A stretch of DNA of 64,000 nucleotides from Ailanthus altissimus (taxonomy: Eukaryota > Streptophyta > Magnoliopsida > Sapindales > Simaroubaceae): NCBI GenBank assembly GCA_946807835.1, contig OX327684.1:20174501-20238500 (forward strand), in the 5' to 3' direction. Under the pieces are notes generated by a model. The model saw only the letters and a list, made by a program, of their open reading frames with translations, was not told where the DNA came from and searched no databases. How positions within the stretch are numbered: position 1 is the first letter of the stretch; the number at the start of each line of letters is the position of its first letter. The position numbers were made by a program, and so were the translations under genes. Below are positions 24,261 through 36,346 of the stretch, in pieces.

Positions 24261-27200
24261 GAAAAATTCTTAAGGGCATGGATGCTTCGGTGTCCTTCAC
24301 ATGCATGGTTTAAAGATTTGGTACCTTCTATTCAAAAACTTCGTTGCTTGTGAATTCACATGAATACAAAGCATATAATTACAATCAATAATCAAAATTT
24401 AAATCTACCCTTTGACACTCGTGGTTCTTTTTTTTTTCTTTAAATTTTTTAAAAATTCTTTTTAGAGTAAAGGACATTTATATTCTTAAGAGTATTGTAT
24501 TTAACTATACCTTTATAGTTTTAATAATATTTATTTATACTCAATAAAATGGTAATATAATAAATTTAATAAAGGGTAATATAATAAATTTAATAAAGTG
24601 CATATTGAAAATAGTTCTTTGCTATCGATTGTGGATTGAATTTGATCATTAGTAGATATTGTTAAACTCGTGGAAGGTCACTATTTTCATAAATAGTATT
24701 ATACGTAAATAATTATTGATGATAAATAGTATCTATCATGATTAATACTGTTTATATATGATATTATTTATATAAACAGTATTGTCGTGTACTATTTAGT
24801 AATTTTTTTTTAAAATTATAGCCACTTTAATAATATTCATTTACACTTCTAATAAAAAAGTAATATAATAAATTTAATAAAGTGCATATTGAAAATAATC
24901 TTCTGCTATCGTTTGTGAATTGAATTTGGTTATTAATAGATAATGTTTGTGAAAGGTCACTATTCTCATAAATAGTATTATACGTAAATAATGTAGGGTA
25001 TTTTTTTCAAATGATTATTGATGGTAAACAATATCTGCTATAGTTAACACTATTCACGTATGGTACTATTTATATGAACAGTATTATTGTGTATTATTTA
25101 ATAATTTTTTTTTAAATTTACGGTCGCTTTTTCACAACAGCGAGTTTCACTTGTGAAACCTTTTTACAACAGGCAAGTTGGTCGTGATCGCGTTGCAATA
25201 AAGAACTTATATAAATGTAATCTACAAAAATTGTTCGGAGCTTATTTTTTGCTCATACCCATGGTATTATTTGTGTTTATTGTAGATCGAATTTAGATGT
25301 TTAAAGATGTAAAAATTATAAATTCAAGTATCAAAACAATAAAATTTAACTAAAAATTTAAATTTTGAATCAACAATTTCACTAAATAGTATAGGAGCGG
25401 AATTGTTCACTTGAATAATACCACATGTGTATAATATTTATCATGCAATACAATTCACCATAAATAAATCATTTGAAAAATGTCATGAGTTATCCACGTG
25501 TGATACTGTTTATATAAATAATAATATTTTGTTATCTCGACAGTATTTATAGTGACCAATTTCGATCCACAAGTAGCAGCAGAGATGCAATTAGGTATCG
25601 AACAATACGGTGTGAATGGCTTTTATCCTTCTTTCTATCACATGAATTCGTTACTATTCTGTCTGTCTTGTTGCTCTACAATATTCTGTGAGGTTTGACT
25701 AGTCAAAGAAGTATTCTGAAGAATTATTATTCATATGTCAAATCACAAATGCATCTCCTAAATGAATTCTTCTCCAACCCAACACAGAATTTTTTATTTA
25801 TTATTCCAGTTAAAACATCATAAAAGGAACAAAAACAGGTTTTTTTTTTAATAATGTACCACTAGATTACTAATTTTCTATACAAATTGTTGTAGCATGC
25901 AAATATACAAATTAATGTACAAATTCTCTATACAAATTAATGTAGCATGTAAACATTGATTAGATAAAATATAAAAGTTAATGAAATAAATTAATATTTG
26001 TATGCCACTTATGTTTGTATACAGAGTTTGTAGATGAAGTGTTATTATTATTTTTCATCTGATAATGTTATATGTTTTTAGTTAATATCTTAATTTTTTC
26101 ATTATAAATTATTTGTCACTTATTGATAAAAAAGTTGTGATTAATTATCTAAAATTTACTATTATTTAATAAATTAATGACATCATTTAAGATAAAAAAG
26201 ATAAAAATATTAATTTAAATTGTATAATTTTTTTATCATCTTAATATAAGCAGTCACTTAACTACTTTTTTTTTTACAGTTGATTATTTCTTTAACATAA
26301 TTAATGGTAATTATTTTACAGACTACAATAATTCCAAACTGACACTCAGCTACACTTGCAATGAAAGTGATACTTCTAATATTGAAAGCAAAGAGAATAC
26401 CGCAATATCATTTTTCCAAGTTTCCAACACACATTGTTTGAATCCTTTTTGCTTTTTCATATGTTTCTTTTCAAATAAAGAGAGTGAGCTTTTAAGAAAA
26501 AGGCATTTTGATAAAATAAAAGAAGAAGGATATGACAGCATATTGGGTTTGAGATGAAATTTTAAAATTAATTGTATATGTTTTAAAAATAAAATATTAT
26601 TTTTTTTAAAATTATTGTAGGTTTAAAATTTTATTATCAAATTTACTAAGAGATATGTACTTTTTATCAAATTTATAATAAATTATTTGTGAATTTTAAA
26701 AGGTTATGAATTAAAATAATAAAAAATATATAAAATAATAATATTAATTTTAAAGATAATTTATAAAAAATAATATTTAAAACTAAAATATATTATTTAA
26801 AAATTAAAAAATATTTGATAAGTTTGAGTCAATAATTTTATGAGAATAAAGAATTAGATATAACAAATCTATAAGATGACGTTTGTATAACAATAAAAAT
26901 AAAAACGATTGATGGATTAAAGATGAGATAATTTTTTTAAAATTTTTTATTTAGTGTTAAAAAAAGCAACATTGATTAATTTTTTTAAAATAAAAAATAA
27001 AAATATTTACAAATACTATAATAAATATTCACAATATATTTTATTTAACTTATATCTATCTCAAATTAATTTTAATTTTATATATCAAACTCGCTTTAAA
27101 TTCACTCCAAATTTTAACAAATCTTTTCAAAAAGCAAATTCTATCAAGTTTGCTATTCCTTTTGCCATCCGGAATCCTTTTCATTTCTTTACTTCTTTTC

Positions 27201-27689
27201 GGTTGATTTTACGTGTAAAAATAAAATATGATAATAATAAAATAAAAAAAAAGCTCTGGAGAAAAGTAACTTTCAAATTACTATTTTAAACATGAAAGGT
27301 GATCTAATCATAGCATTATCATATAAATCTTCACTTTATTCCCAAAATGAAATTTAAATTTCACCATTCGCGTGATTGATAGCAGTGAATGCAAAGCAAT
27401 CAAGTCTTTATTTTTTAACCTTAAGAGACTACACTGCTACATTCACTCTAAAAGAAGGAAAGAATCTTCCGTTACATGTTTATATATAATTCATTCTAAA
27501 TATCCAGCTACGAATCAAACAGGGTGATGATTACTTTCAAGTCTAGAAAAAGAATTATACCCCTACATCCTTATCGGTTCCCCTCAATCCTAATTCGTCC
27601 AAATCTAAATTCTCTCTATGTTGACCATACTTTTTTTTTTATAAAAAAAAAAAAAAAGAATTGAGAATCATACTTAAAAATTCCTTTGA
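24261..27689. other. AT-rich intergenic stretch, no gene seen
   Basis: Apart from the 290-bp tandem repeat at 24520-25107 and a related looser copy of its tail near 25400-25560, I see only A/T-rich DNA with homopolymer runs. Small open frames (for example 26954-27289) are compositionally extreme, made of Lys/Asn/Phe/Ile, and have no start context or homology that I recognise. Confidence 0.6.
24520..25107. repeat. Two tandem copies of a ~290-bp AT-rich unit
   Basis: Copy 1 at about 24520-24810 and copy 2 at about 24829-25107 share AATATAATAAATTTAATAAA, GTGCATATTGAAAATA, CATAAATAGTATTATACGTA and a terminal T-run. They have diverged by many substitutions and a small insertion in copy 2. The unit contains inverted stretches around TGTTTATATA / TATATAAACA, so it could fold or derive from a small inverted-repeat element. 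No coding potential. Confidence 0.7.
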
Positions 27690-27953
27690 CAATGGAAATA
27701 AAAAGATTGAGTTTAAATAAATTTTTTTTAAGCTTCTCAAACGTAATAGATTTATTTTTTTTTTAATTTTTTTTTTATATTTTTATTAGATTTATTTTTT
27801 TTATTTTAATTTATTCTTATTATATTTAATCTCATTTAAGTTTATATTTTTTCTATTTTAATATATTATAAACTCTATAAATATTTAAACATTAATATAT
27901 GAGAATACAATAATATAATATTTTCCCTCTTTAAATATCTACATGGTATGAGA
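27690..27953 (+). mobile_element. Copia LTR remnant with primer-binding-like site
   Basis: A T-rich stretch ends in an LTR-like R/U5 segment (TATAAATATTTAAACA ... CTTTAAATATCTACA). TGGTATGAGAACC follows at 27944, which resembles the tRNA-Met primer site TGGTATCAGAGC with two changes. No interior follows. Probably an old truncated copia insertion. A similar T-rich segment lies at 29160-29465. Confidence 0.45.
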
Positions 27954-29159
27954 ACCTTTCCTCAATTAATTTTTTTTTTACTTCCATCATGTCGTTGTGC
28001 AGTAGCCACGCAAAATCGTGTATGCAATTAAATAAGGGCTGTTACATAATAGTCAAAATAGGTTCATAATCAATTATTTATTTTTTTTAAAAAAATTAAA
28101 TATTAATCAATTTCTTAATACTATATTTAATTCCCATGCTTCTTCATTCTTGTAAACAATAATCACAAACAGTGTCCATAAACAGTATCATTGTCTTGGT
28201 TAAATATTATTCTTATATTTTTCTCTTAAACTATGGCTACCTTTCACTCTTTCCGTCTCTATATGTTACTTCAGTTCTATTATGAGATTAAAATCTTATA
28301 AATTATTTTTCTCTCATTCTATTTTATTATGAAATTAAATTTTTATAACTAATTTCTCTCATCTTCTATATTATTATAGAATTAAACTCTTATATATTAT
28401 TTTTCTTCTCTTCTATTCTGTCAATGAATTAAACTCCTATAAATTATTTATCAATTTTTTTTTTCAAATGGGCCTTTTTTTTTTACTTTATTTTAAGAAT
28501 TAATTTTCTTCCATTCCCAAAAAGAATCATTACTTGTATTATTTGAAAGGTTTCACCTCTTTTTATTTTCAAATGTGTTTTTATTTTTTATTTAATTTTA
28601 AAGGGTGGCCCATTCCATCCTTAAAAGGGTTTGTTTTTTCCTTCCTAATACTTTATTCATCTTCTTGTTCTAGTTTTAAAATCCTTTATGCTCAACAACT
28701 TGAGCTATTCTTCAACTTTTTTTTCTCATTTTTAATTTCTTTTCTATATATCTCTCTTCTTTTGTAATTGTTCCTTTCTTCTTTTCTTTTGATACTTCTT
28801 TCAATGAAGAATAATTATCAATAATATAAAATTATTATTTATCTTTTTCTTTTAACATTTTATTGTTTGTTAAGTCAAATCAACAACAGTCGCTTGATCT
28901 TATTTAATAGCAAGTACTTCAACATTTTTCACCAATCTCCATCAAAGTGCAGCAATATTACCACCCTAACTGTTGTAGCGCTTTTTTTTCTGTATCATTA
29001 TCGCTATATTACTGTCTACTCCAACCGCTACACACTTATTTTCTCTTTATAAATAATAAGATTAGACTCTTCCTTTTGACATTCTCCTCTTAACGGATAA
29101 GATTGAACTCTATTAAGAGTTTTATCTTACAGGAGCATAATAAAGGAAATTAAGTGATT
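27954..29159. other. T-rich stretch without genes
   Basis: Low-complexity T/A-rich DNA. Apart from the four-unit repeat at 28270-28460 I find nothing to annotate. Open frames such as 28534-28767 are runs of Phe/Leu/Ser from T-rich sequence and are not credible proteins. Confidence 0.55.
28270..28460. repeat. Four tandem ~46-bp AT-rich units
   Basis: Units beginning TTCTATTATGAGATTAAAAT, TTCTATTTTATTATGAAATT, TTCTATATTATTATAGAATT and TTCTATTCTGTCAATGAATT follow each other at 43-48 bp steps, each ending in a TATAAATTATTT-like segment. Diverged minisatellite, no coding role visible. Confidence 0.65.
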
Positions 29160-29465
29160 TAATTTATTTATTTTAAAAATTACTATTTTGATTTCTCAAC
29201 TTATTAGGTTTATTTCTCTTTTTAAAATTATTTTTTCTTTTTATGTTTATCTTTTTTCTAATTAGATTTTTTTTTTATTTTAGTTTATTCCTATTAAGTT
29301 TATTTCTCTTTTAGATTTATATTTGTTATTTTAATTTATTGTAAACTTTATAAATACTTAAGCATTCATCAATAAAAACACAACAATGCAATATTTCTTT
29401 TCTCTCTAAAACTTTACACCTAGACAATGCAATATTTCTTTTTTTCTCTAAATCTCTACACCTTC
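29160..29465 (+). mobile_element. Second copia LTR-like remnant
   Basis: Shares with 27690-27953 the order T-rich block, ATTTTAATTTATTGTAAACT, TATAAATACTTAAGCATTCA, CTCTCTAAATCTCTACA-like end. No primer site or interior follows. Likely a decayed solo LTR of the same family. The call rests on similarity of layout. Confidence 0.35.
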
Positions 29466-29829
29466 TGGACCTTTTATCCATGATAACTTTTCGTTTTTAA
29501 ATTCAACTTCTTAGCTTCACAGGGTAATTAAGAATTAACACAAGTAATATCATCATTAAAGTTTCTTAACGAGAACTCATAGGAGCACAAAATAATTTTT
29601 ATCATGTAAGATCTTCAATATATGGTCCAATAATCAGTTAAATACACTGAATATTTAAGCCCTCAAAACCACTCCCACGAAATTAAAACTTTAATATTAT
29701 AGTTCATTTGATGCAATTACATTCAACACAATTACATAATTTAACTCCAAAGACTTATAGCTAACTACATATGATCGACAATGAAAATTGGTAAAATTTT
29801 AATGTCTAGTTCAGTTGGATGCACTTACT

Positions 29830-30719
29830 TATGAGCAAAACTAGCACATGCTTCAACTACCGTGGCTCCGTGACTACCTTACCAAAAACTGCACCAAACT
29901 TTGGTAACTCGTTCTCCAATTTTGCGGCTTCAATTAGCCTACTCTTCATGCTATCTTCCTCTCTCTTGGCCATTACTTGCAAGCTCAAAATCTAACTCTC
30001 AAGCCTACCCTTGTCCATTCTATGATTATCAGCCTTGATTCTTTAACCTTTTTTTTATCGAAGATAGTGACTACTTTAGCTCCACCAATCTTCTCCTCAG
30101 TGGAATCACATTGTACCCTACATTGTGCAACTCTTCCATTGTTTTTCAAAGCTTTTCGGCTGACCCAGAAATTTACTGCTTGTAAAGATTTAATTTCTTT
30201 GACTGTTTCTTCAAAAATTTGATCCCATGCAAATACAAGTTCTTTCTCGTTAGATCAGAGTGGTTTCGGAGCTGATAAAAAAATGGGTTCCGAGGTATGA
30301 CATTCAAGGTTCTAGAAACCATTGTCAATGGCAAAGAAGAGTTTGACAATGGTAAAGAAGAGTTAAATCTCATCTTTAAAGGGAAGACCAACCTTAGACA
30401 CAATGCCATCAAAAGCACATTTTTTGACCCAGATTTAATACGTCCAATCAATCTCACCAGCATTAATTTCGTCTCGGATGAAACTACTGGTGAAGAACTA
30501 TAGGCAGCTGCTGCAACATTTGGAAACAAACCATTTGGCAATGCAGTTGCAGTGACAGTGGAGCTAGAGGTAGACAACTTGCCATCAAATGGGTTACAGG
30601 CAGGAGCTTCCTCCGCAGATACAGAGGCATCAGCATCACTAATCCGCAGAGATGAACTTGTATGGAATTCACGACATTTTTTACCAATCCCGTGTTTTCT
30701 CCTAGAGTGAAAAGAACTA
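29830..30719 (-). pseudogene. Minus-strand coding fragment of unknown family
   Basis: Not recognised. On the minus strand a long open frame runs from about 30719 to 30173. It opens after a plausible acceptor (AACATAGACAACAG) with SSSFHSRRKHGIGKKCREFH, continues Ser/Ala/Thr-rich (LRISDADASVSAEEA, LSTSSSTVTATALPNG) and ends in a less protein-like stretch. Farther on, another frame gives FEETVKEIKSLQAVNFWVSR and QVMAKREEDSMKSRLIEAAK, which look like helical, charged protein. Stops and frame changes between the pieces suggest introns, decay or both. The exon-like array at 49916-50764 lies on the same strand beyond copia B and may belong to the same locus. Confidence 0.35.
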
Positions 30720-31024
30720 CTGTTGTCTATGTTAGGAACCTAATTGCAGTTCTTTAGAAAAAGATTAAAGAATCCCTATTGTACATACACTAAAGACATT
30801 ATTTAAATCAATTACACTAATAATATACTAACATCACGGAAATATTTACACTATGTTGAAGCAGAGAAAGCTGAAAGACTGAAAATTGAGTCAGCTATCA
30901 TATCAGCCAATCATGGTGTAAAGTATCAAAACTTAACTAGCATCGTGAGTTTGCATTGAGAGAGAGAAGAAATATTCCAGAAGAACGAAGGATGAAAGAT
31001 CCTGAAAGATCAAAACATATAATG

Positions 31025-31615
31025 TGTTGAAAATTGATCATTTAAAATTAAGGATGAGTTTTGATTTTGAGTTGAAGACTAATAAATAATTAGCAAAAAA
31101 TCTAGTAGGTAAAGGTTGTGTTGGGAAGGAGTAAAATGAAAAGCCAGAAGCAAGAAACTGTTCACGCGACAACTTATGGGTATTTCTTGTTTTAACTCAA
31201 TTGGCCTTTTTAAGTGAAAGTTGGACTCTTACAAATAAAGACTCTTATTCCAACTATGTTAAGGGTTTCTAGAGTTAGTATTAACACTATATAAACTCTT
31301 ATAACTCTTTGTAATTGACATCAATTATCACAACACAACTACACACAAGAGAAAAATCCTATATCATAAGAGAGACAATTTAGTGAGAAATTATTGAGAG
31401 TTCTTTGTGAGTTTTGATATTCTTATAAAATGCATACTTTAAGATTGCCTTGTGATTTAATAATGAAGAAGTGAGATCTTGATCTGCCGTGGACATAGTC
31501 AAGTTCTTGAACCACGTAAATTATTGTGTTTTCTTTTACCTTTCTCTCTCTAGATTGCTTCATAATTGCTTGTTAATGCGTCATATTGTTTGCTTGATAC
31601 GCTTCTGCTTCAACA
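31025..31615 (+). repeat. 5' LTR of copia B
   Basis: TGTTGAAAATTG ... CTGCTTCAACA, 591 bp, with TATA box ACTATATAAAC at 31287-31297. The 3' partner has the same length but many substitutions, so the insertion is not recent. The same family forms the LTRs of copia C. Confidence 0.9.
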
Positions 31616-31618
31616 AAC

Positions 31619-31630
31619 TGGTATCAGAGG
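31619..31630 (+). other. Primer-binding site, initiator tRNA-Met
   Basis: TGGTATCAGAGG, three bases after the LTR end, is complementary to the 3' end of plant initiator tRNA-Met, the standard copia primer. Confidence 0.9.
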
Positions 31631-31646
31631 TTATTTCTAAGTAGTC

Positions 31647-32440
31647 ATGACCACACCTAAGTATGGAGTAGAGAAATTCAATGGGATGAATAATTTCAAT
31701 ATGTGAAAGATTAAGGTGACATCATTACTGGTGAGCCAACAATTAGGCTTGGCCCTAGAAGAGACTGCAGCTCCATCTAGTGAAGAAAAAAGACACCAGA
31801 GTCATCAAAGGCTAGAGCAGAGAAGAAAGACATTTAGGAAAGGGCTCATAGTATAATCGTTTTGTCATTAAGCGATGAAGTTTTAAGGGAAGTTGCAGAA
31901 GAAAATATAACTATTGGTCTTTAAAATAAGTTAGATTTTCTTTGTAAGAGAAAGTCATTGGCCAATCATCTGTATATAAATAAGAAACTTTATCAGCTAT
32001 TAATGCCTGAGAAGACGCTGATAAAAGACCATATAGATACATTCAACAAGATTATTACTGATCTTGAGACTATGAATATAAAGATAGAATATGAAGATAA
32101 AGCGATTATTTTGTTGAGTTCTCTCCCTGCAACTATGAATACTTTGTTGATATGTTACTCTATGGCAAAGAAATTTAACCATGAGTGATGTGTAATCATC
32201 ATTAACCTCAAAGAAATTAGGAAGACAAATAGAGCTACTACATAAGATTTATCTACAAGAGGAAGAGTCTCACATAAAGATAGAAAAAAGAAGAGCTCAA
32301 GATCAAAATTTAGGGGCACTCCAAGAAAGTGCTATTGCTACAAGAAAAAGAAGCACTTCATAAAGGATTATCTAAAGAAAAAAGTAAATGACAAAAAGAG
32401 AAAAGTCGGATACTACCTTAACTTATGATGACAACTATGA
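31647..32440 (+). pseudogene. Broken copia gag (copia B)
   Basis: Begins at ATG 31647 (TTPKYGVEKFNGMNNFN) with an in-frame stop where Trp is expected. The clearest open part, 31958-32188, reads the UBN2-type gag core (LANHLYINKKLYQLLM, DHIDTFNKIITDLE). Around 32330 the knuckle KCYCYKKKKHFIKDY has lost ligands. Capsid protein in intact relatives. Copia C has a homologous gag at about 51.45 kb. Confidence 0.8.
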
Positions 32441-34179
32441 CAACATAGAAACTCTAGTCGCTTTTGATGGTAAGATTTCTGACCAATGAGTTTTAGATTT
32501 TGGTTGTACATTTTACATGAGTCCCAATAGGTCACGACTTATTAATTTTCAACCTATTAGTGGAGGAAATGTGTTAATGGGTAATGACATAGCATGTTAG
32601 GTGATGAAAATTGGTAGCATTAGACTTAAATTACATGATAACAGAGTGAGAAAGTTAGTAGAAGTTATTAAATATGTTCTTGACCTTAAAGGGAATTTGA
32701 TCTCACTAGGGACATTAGACTAGAATGGTTATACTATTAGGATTGACGGAAGGCTTATGAAAGTGTTAAAAGGTTCTATAGTTATGATGAGAGGTGAAAA
32801 GTGCAAAGAAGTATATGTGTTAAAGGGATAGGTAGTGAGTGGTTCTACATCATTCTTTATTGCTGATGAGAATATGCAAACCAAATTATGGCCAGCACAC
32901 CTAAGTGAGAAGAACTTAAAAGGATTATTTAGTCAAAAGGCATTTGGTGAGAATAAGTTCCAACCATTAGAGTTTTGTGAGCATTGTGTGTTAGGTAAAG
33001 TACATAGAGTAAAGTTTAATATCGGAGAGCATAAAACTGAAGAGACTCTTGAATACATACACTCAGATCTCTGGAGACTTGTATAATCAGTCACTTATGA
33101 TATGGCTAGATATTTTCTCACATTCATTGATGATTATTCAATGAAGTTGTTGATATGTATGTTGAATATTAAGGAGTAACTATTTGATATGTTTAAAACA
33201 TAAAAGGCATTTGTTGAGAATTAAACTGGTAAAAAGATTAAGAGGTTAAGAACTAACAATGGCATAGAGTATTCCAATAGGCAGTTTGACGACTTTTGTG
33301 CTAAGCATGAGATCGCAAGGTATAAAATTGTGAGATCAACACCACAGCAGAGTAGTACGGCGGAGAATATAAATAGAACTTTACTTGAAAGGGTTAAATG
33401 CATATTGAGTAATGCGAAGATGTCCAAGGTATTTTGGGATGAGGCTGTAATGACAGCAGCCTTTTTTATCAATAGAAATCCTTCTTCCGTGAAAGACTTG
33501 AAGACCCAGAAGAAAAGTGGTCTGACAGCTATCCCAAGTATAATCACCTCAAGATATTTGGTTGCCCAGCTTTCGTGCATGTGAAGCAAGGAAAATTATA
33601 GCCTAGAGCTATGAAGAGGATATTTATAGGGTATCCCAAAAGTGTAAGAGGATACAAGGTGTGGTGTAAAGAGTTAACGCCACCAAGAAGTATTATAAGT
33701 AAAGATGTGACGTTCAATGAGACGACAATACTGAAAAAGCTTTAAGCAGATGAGAAAAAAGAACCCATGCCCAAGGAAATTTCAGCATAAAAAATAATTG
33801 AAGTTGAAGTAGACTTTAAAAGTAAATATGATATGTCTCTAGATTAACACTTCAGCAAGGTAACCTTTAAAGTTGAGTAAAAGACATTTGTGAGCTCCTA
33901 TAAGTCCACCCAAAGCAAAACTAAGACTCTTGAGATAAAACTTAAAGAGTACCAACTAGCCAAAGATAGGCTAAGGAGAATGATAAACCCACTAATCCGG
34001 TATGCTCAAGCAGATTTAGTTGCTCATACTTCGAATTATGCACAAACTTTTGAGTATGATAAGCCTAAGTCGTATAGTGAGGTTATGAAGAGTGAGAATA
34101 GTGATAAATGGCGACAGACCATGAAAGACGAGATTAATTTTTTTATGAAGAATAATACTTGGGTATTGGTGGATAGACC
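32441..34179 (+). pseudogene. Broken copia protease, integrase and RT N-terminal part (copia B)
   Basis: Near 32493 VLDFGCTFYMSPNR is the aspartic protease block with Ser changed to Phe. 32835-33086 holds the GAG-pre-integrase zinc region (FCEHCVLGKVHRVKF, YIHSDLW). The integrase core follows, with the second catalytic Asp changed to Asn (LRTNNGIEYSN), and the Glu-bearing block reads TPQQSSTAENINRTL. RT starts around 33.97 kb (ADLVAHTSNYAQTFEYDKPK, WRQTMKDEINFFMKNNTWVL). It is cut at 34179 by the solo LTR and resumes at 35754. Confidence 0.85.
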
Positions 34180-35748
34180 TGATGAATACATAAAAATGCA
34201 TATTTATTAAGAGATTCAGTTACCATTTAATGTCACTAATTTTAACATTTTTGTAATTTTAGCTTGAAATGAAGTTTTTCTCCTTAAATTGTGATTAATG
34301 AATGTTATTTGCACAGGTTTAGATAAAATGGACATAACTCTCAATGTAAAAATAAAAATGAAGAAATTATTAAACTTAGAGTAACATGACTCAATCTTAT
34401 ACAAACTTGAAAAACAGTTGAGAAGCCAAATCATAAACATGTTATAGGCCAAAAAATGAAATACAATAGAATCGGGCTACAACTTCCGCTTAGCTTGATC
34501 CAACTCACATATTTAGACCGTATCTCACAAAATACATACCCAATTGATATAATTCTTGAAGCTATAAAATACTAAATTAATTATCAACAACTCTTATGTT
34601 GATAGGAAAGTCCAAATCAGCCGTTATCATGAACCATATTATCTTGCAAGTGGGTAAAAAGGTTGTTAGCCTAAATCTGATGTATCTTTGGTAATTTGCC
34701 CATATCTCATTGGATACTCATCCAATTTGCTTGAAAATGGTTCCTATGGAAAGAAGAGACAAAATTATATAACTTTTATGTTGGCCATAAAAGCTACATT
34801 GGTCATTTACATTATTAAAAAGGTGCTGCAAATGGGTAAATGAGTTATTGGCCTAAATTATTAAAGATTGATGTCACACATGACATATTTTCATTCATTG
34901 CCTATATAAGGACACTCTTAGGACATTTTCAACATTAGATAATTCTCTCTTATTTTCTTCTCATTAACATGTATTGTAATCTAGGCTAAAGTTCTTGGCA
35001 AGGTTAAGAGATGAACTTTTATGTGTAATAAATCTACTTCTGTACTTTGATTCGTTATCAAAAGCTACAAATGTTTGTAAGTTTGGTTTTGCTTAAACTC
35101 TTATCTATTTTATTTTCTATAATCCTAAGGTTATAATTCTCATGTTTCATATATGTTCAGTTATGCTTTTCTTATGTGATTCTTGTTGAATTATAATTGT
35201 TATTGGTTATATTATTTTATATATTAATCTTTTACTGCAATATTGTCAATTGATATATTGTCAATCTTGGATAACATGTAAAGACAATAAATATTTGATA
35301 TTCAAGTTGATCGTTTACTGCAATATTGTCTAAATGATATATTGTCGATTTTAGATAACTTGTATAAATGCACATGGTTTGTGTTAATGTTTACAAAGAG
35401 TTTAGTTACATTAAATATACGTGTTATCAAATGTGTTATATTTTACATATCTTTCAATTGATTGTTTGGGATGTGAAACTTTCAATTGTGTTATAAACAT
35501 TGAATCAAAGTGTAGAGTAGATTTACAAAGTATAATTGTGATTTTTGAAGCCTTGCTTAAATCATCATAAGACATTTTCCTCAAATCATAGACAATTCTA
35601 TCTTATCCACTTAAACCAATTAATTAATTTTCTCATTTGCTACTACTTTAATATTTTACTTCACCAATTTATTTTGCCAAAAGCTTCCTTGTGGGATCGA
35701 CACCTCAATTTATATTGCGATAGCCACATTACATTTTGAACGTAAATA
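34180..35748 (+). mobile_element. Solo LTR (family 2) inside copia B
   Basis: Starts TGATGAATACATAAAAATGC and ends TTTTGAACGTAAATA. Target duplication AGACC (34175-34179) / AAACC (35749-35753) has one mismatch, and copia C shows the empty site (GTAGATAAACCTCAAAAG near 56750). TATA box CTATATAA at 34902-34909. A ~100-bp internal repeat around the motif TTTACTGCAATATTGTC occurs near 35230 and 35320. The beginning resembles the LTR start of the element at 36347, so both are probably related gypsy LTRs. An inverted copy begins at 63545. No interior, so it arose by LTR-LTR recombination. Confidence 0.85.
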
Positions 35749-35753
35749 AAACC

Positions 35754-36341
35754 TCAAAAGAAACTAGTATGATGCAAATGGGTGTATAAGGTTAAGGATA
35801 AGATATTGGAAGTGGAGCCTACGAGGTTTAAGGCTAGGCCTGTAGTACAAGATTTTACTCTGAGAGAGGGGATTGACTTTCAGGAGATTTTCTCTTCAAT
35901 CTTCAAGCACACATCTATTAGGATTTTGTTAGTCATGTATGCAAACCCTGATTTACATCTAGAGCAAATGTAAGGATAGATTTCCTATATATATAGCTAG
36001 AATATAAGATATACATGTCACATCCACAAGAGTTTGTAGAACCCGGGATGGAAAAACATGCTTGCTTGTTGAGAAGTTGTTATATAGGTTGAGACAATCT
36101 CCTAGGCAATGGTATAGGAGATTTGATAATTTTATGATGACCTATGGGTTTAATAGAAATAAGTATGATGTTTGTATATACTTTAAGAGCTTTAAGTAGT
36201 GGGATGATTATTTATTTGCTTTTATATGTATATTATATACTGATTGCATATAAAGATATGAAAGAGATATAGAAATTGAAGAAACAGTTGAGTGACGAGT
36301 TTGAGATGAAGAATTTGGGAGAATCAAAGAGGATTTTGGAG
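35754..36341 (+). pseudogene. Copia B reverse transcriptase, middle part
   Basis: Resumes the RT frame after the solo LTR: KWVYKVKDKILEVEPTRFKA, RPVVQDFTLREGIDFQEIF, then HTSIRILLVMYANPDLHLEQ. The YVDD region near 36.2 kb is decayed. The frame reaches FEMKNLGESKRILEM, where the Athila-like element inserted at 36347. The continuation is at 48404. Confidence 0.85.
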
Positions 36342-36346
36342 ATGAA

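Noticed and set aside
26954..27289. 111-aa plus-strand open frame
   Set aside because: Extreme A/T composition gives Lys/Asn/Phe/Ile-rich text with no domain. Expected by chance in such DNA.
28534..28767. 77-aa hydrophobic open frame that looks like a membrane protein
   Set aside because: Runs of Phe/Leu/Ser come from T-rich low-complexity DNA. No start context, no homology.
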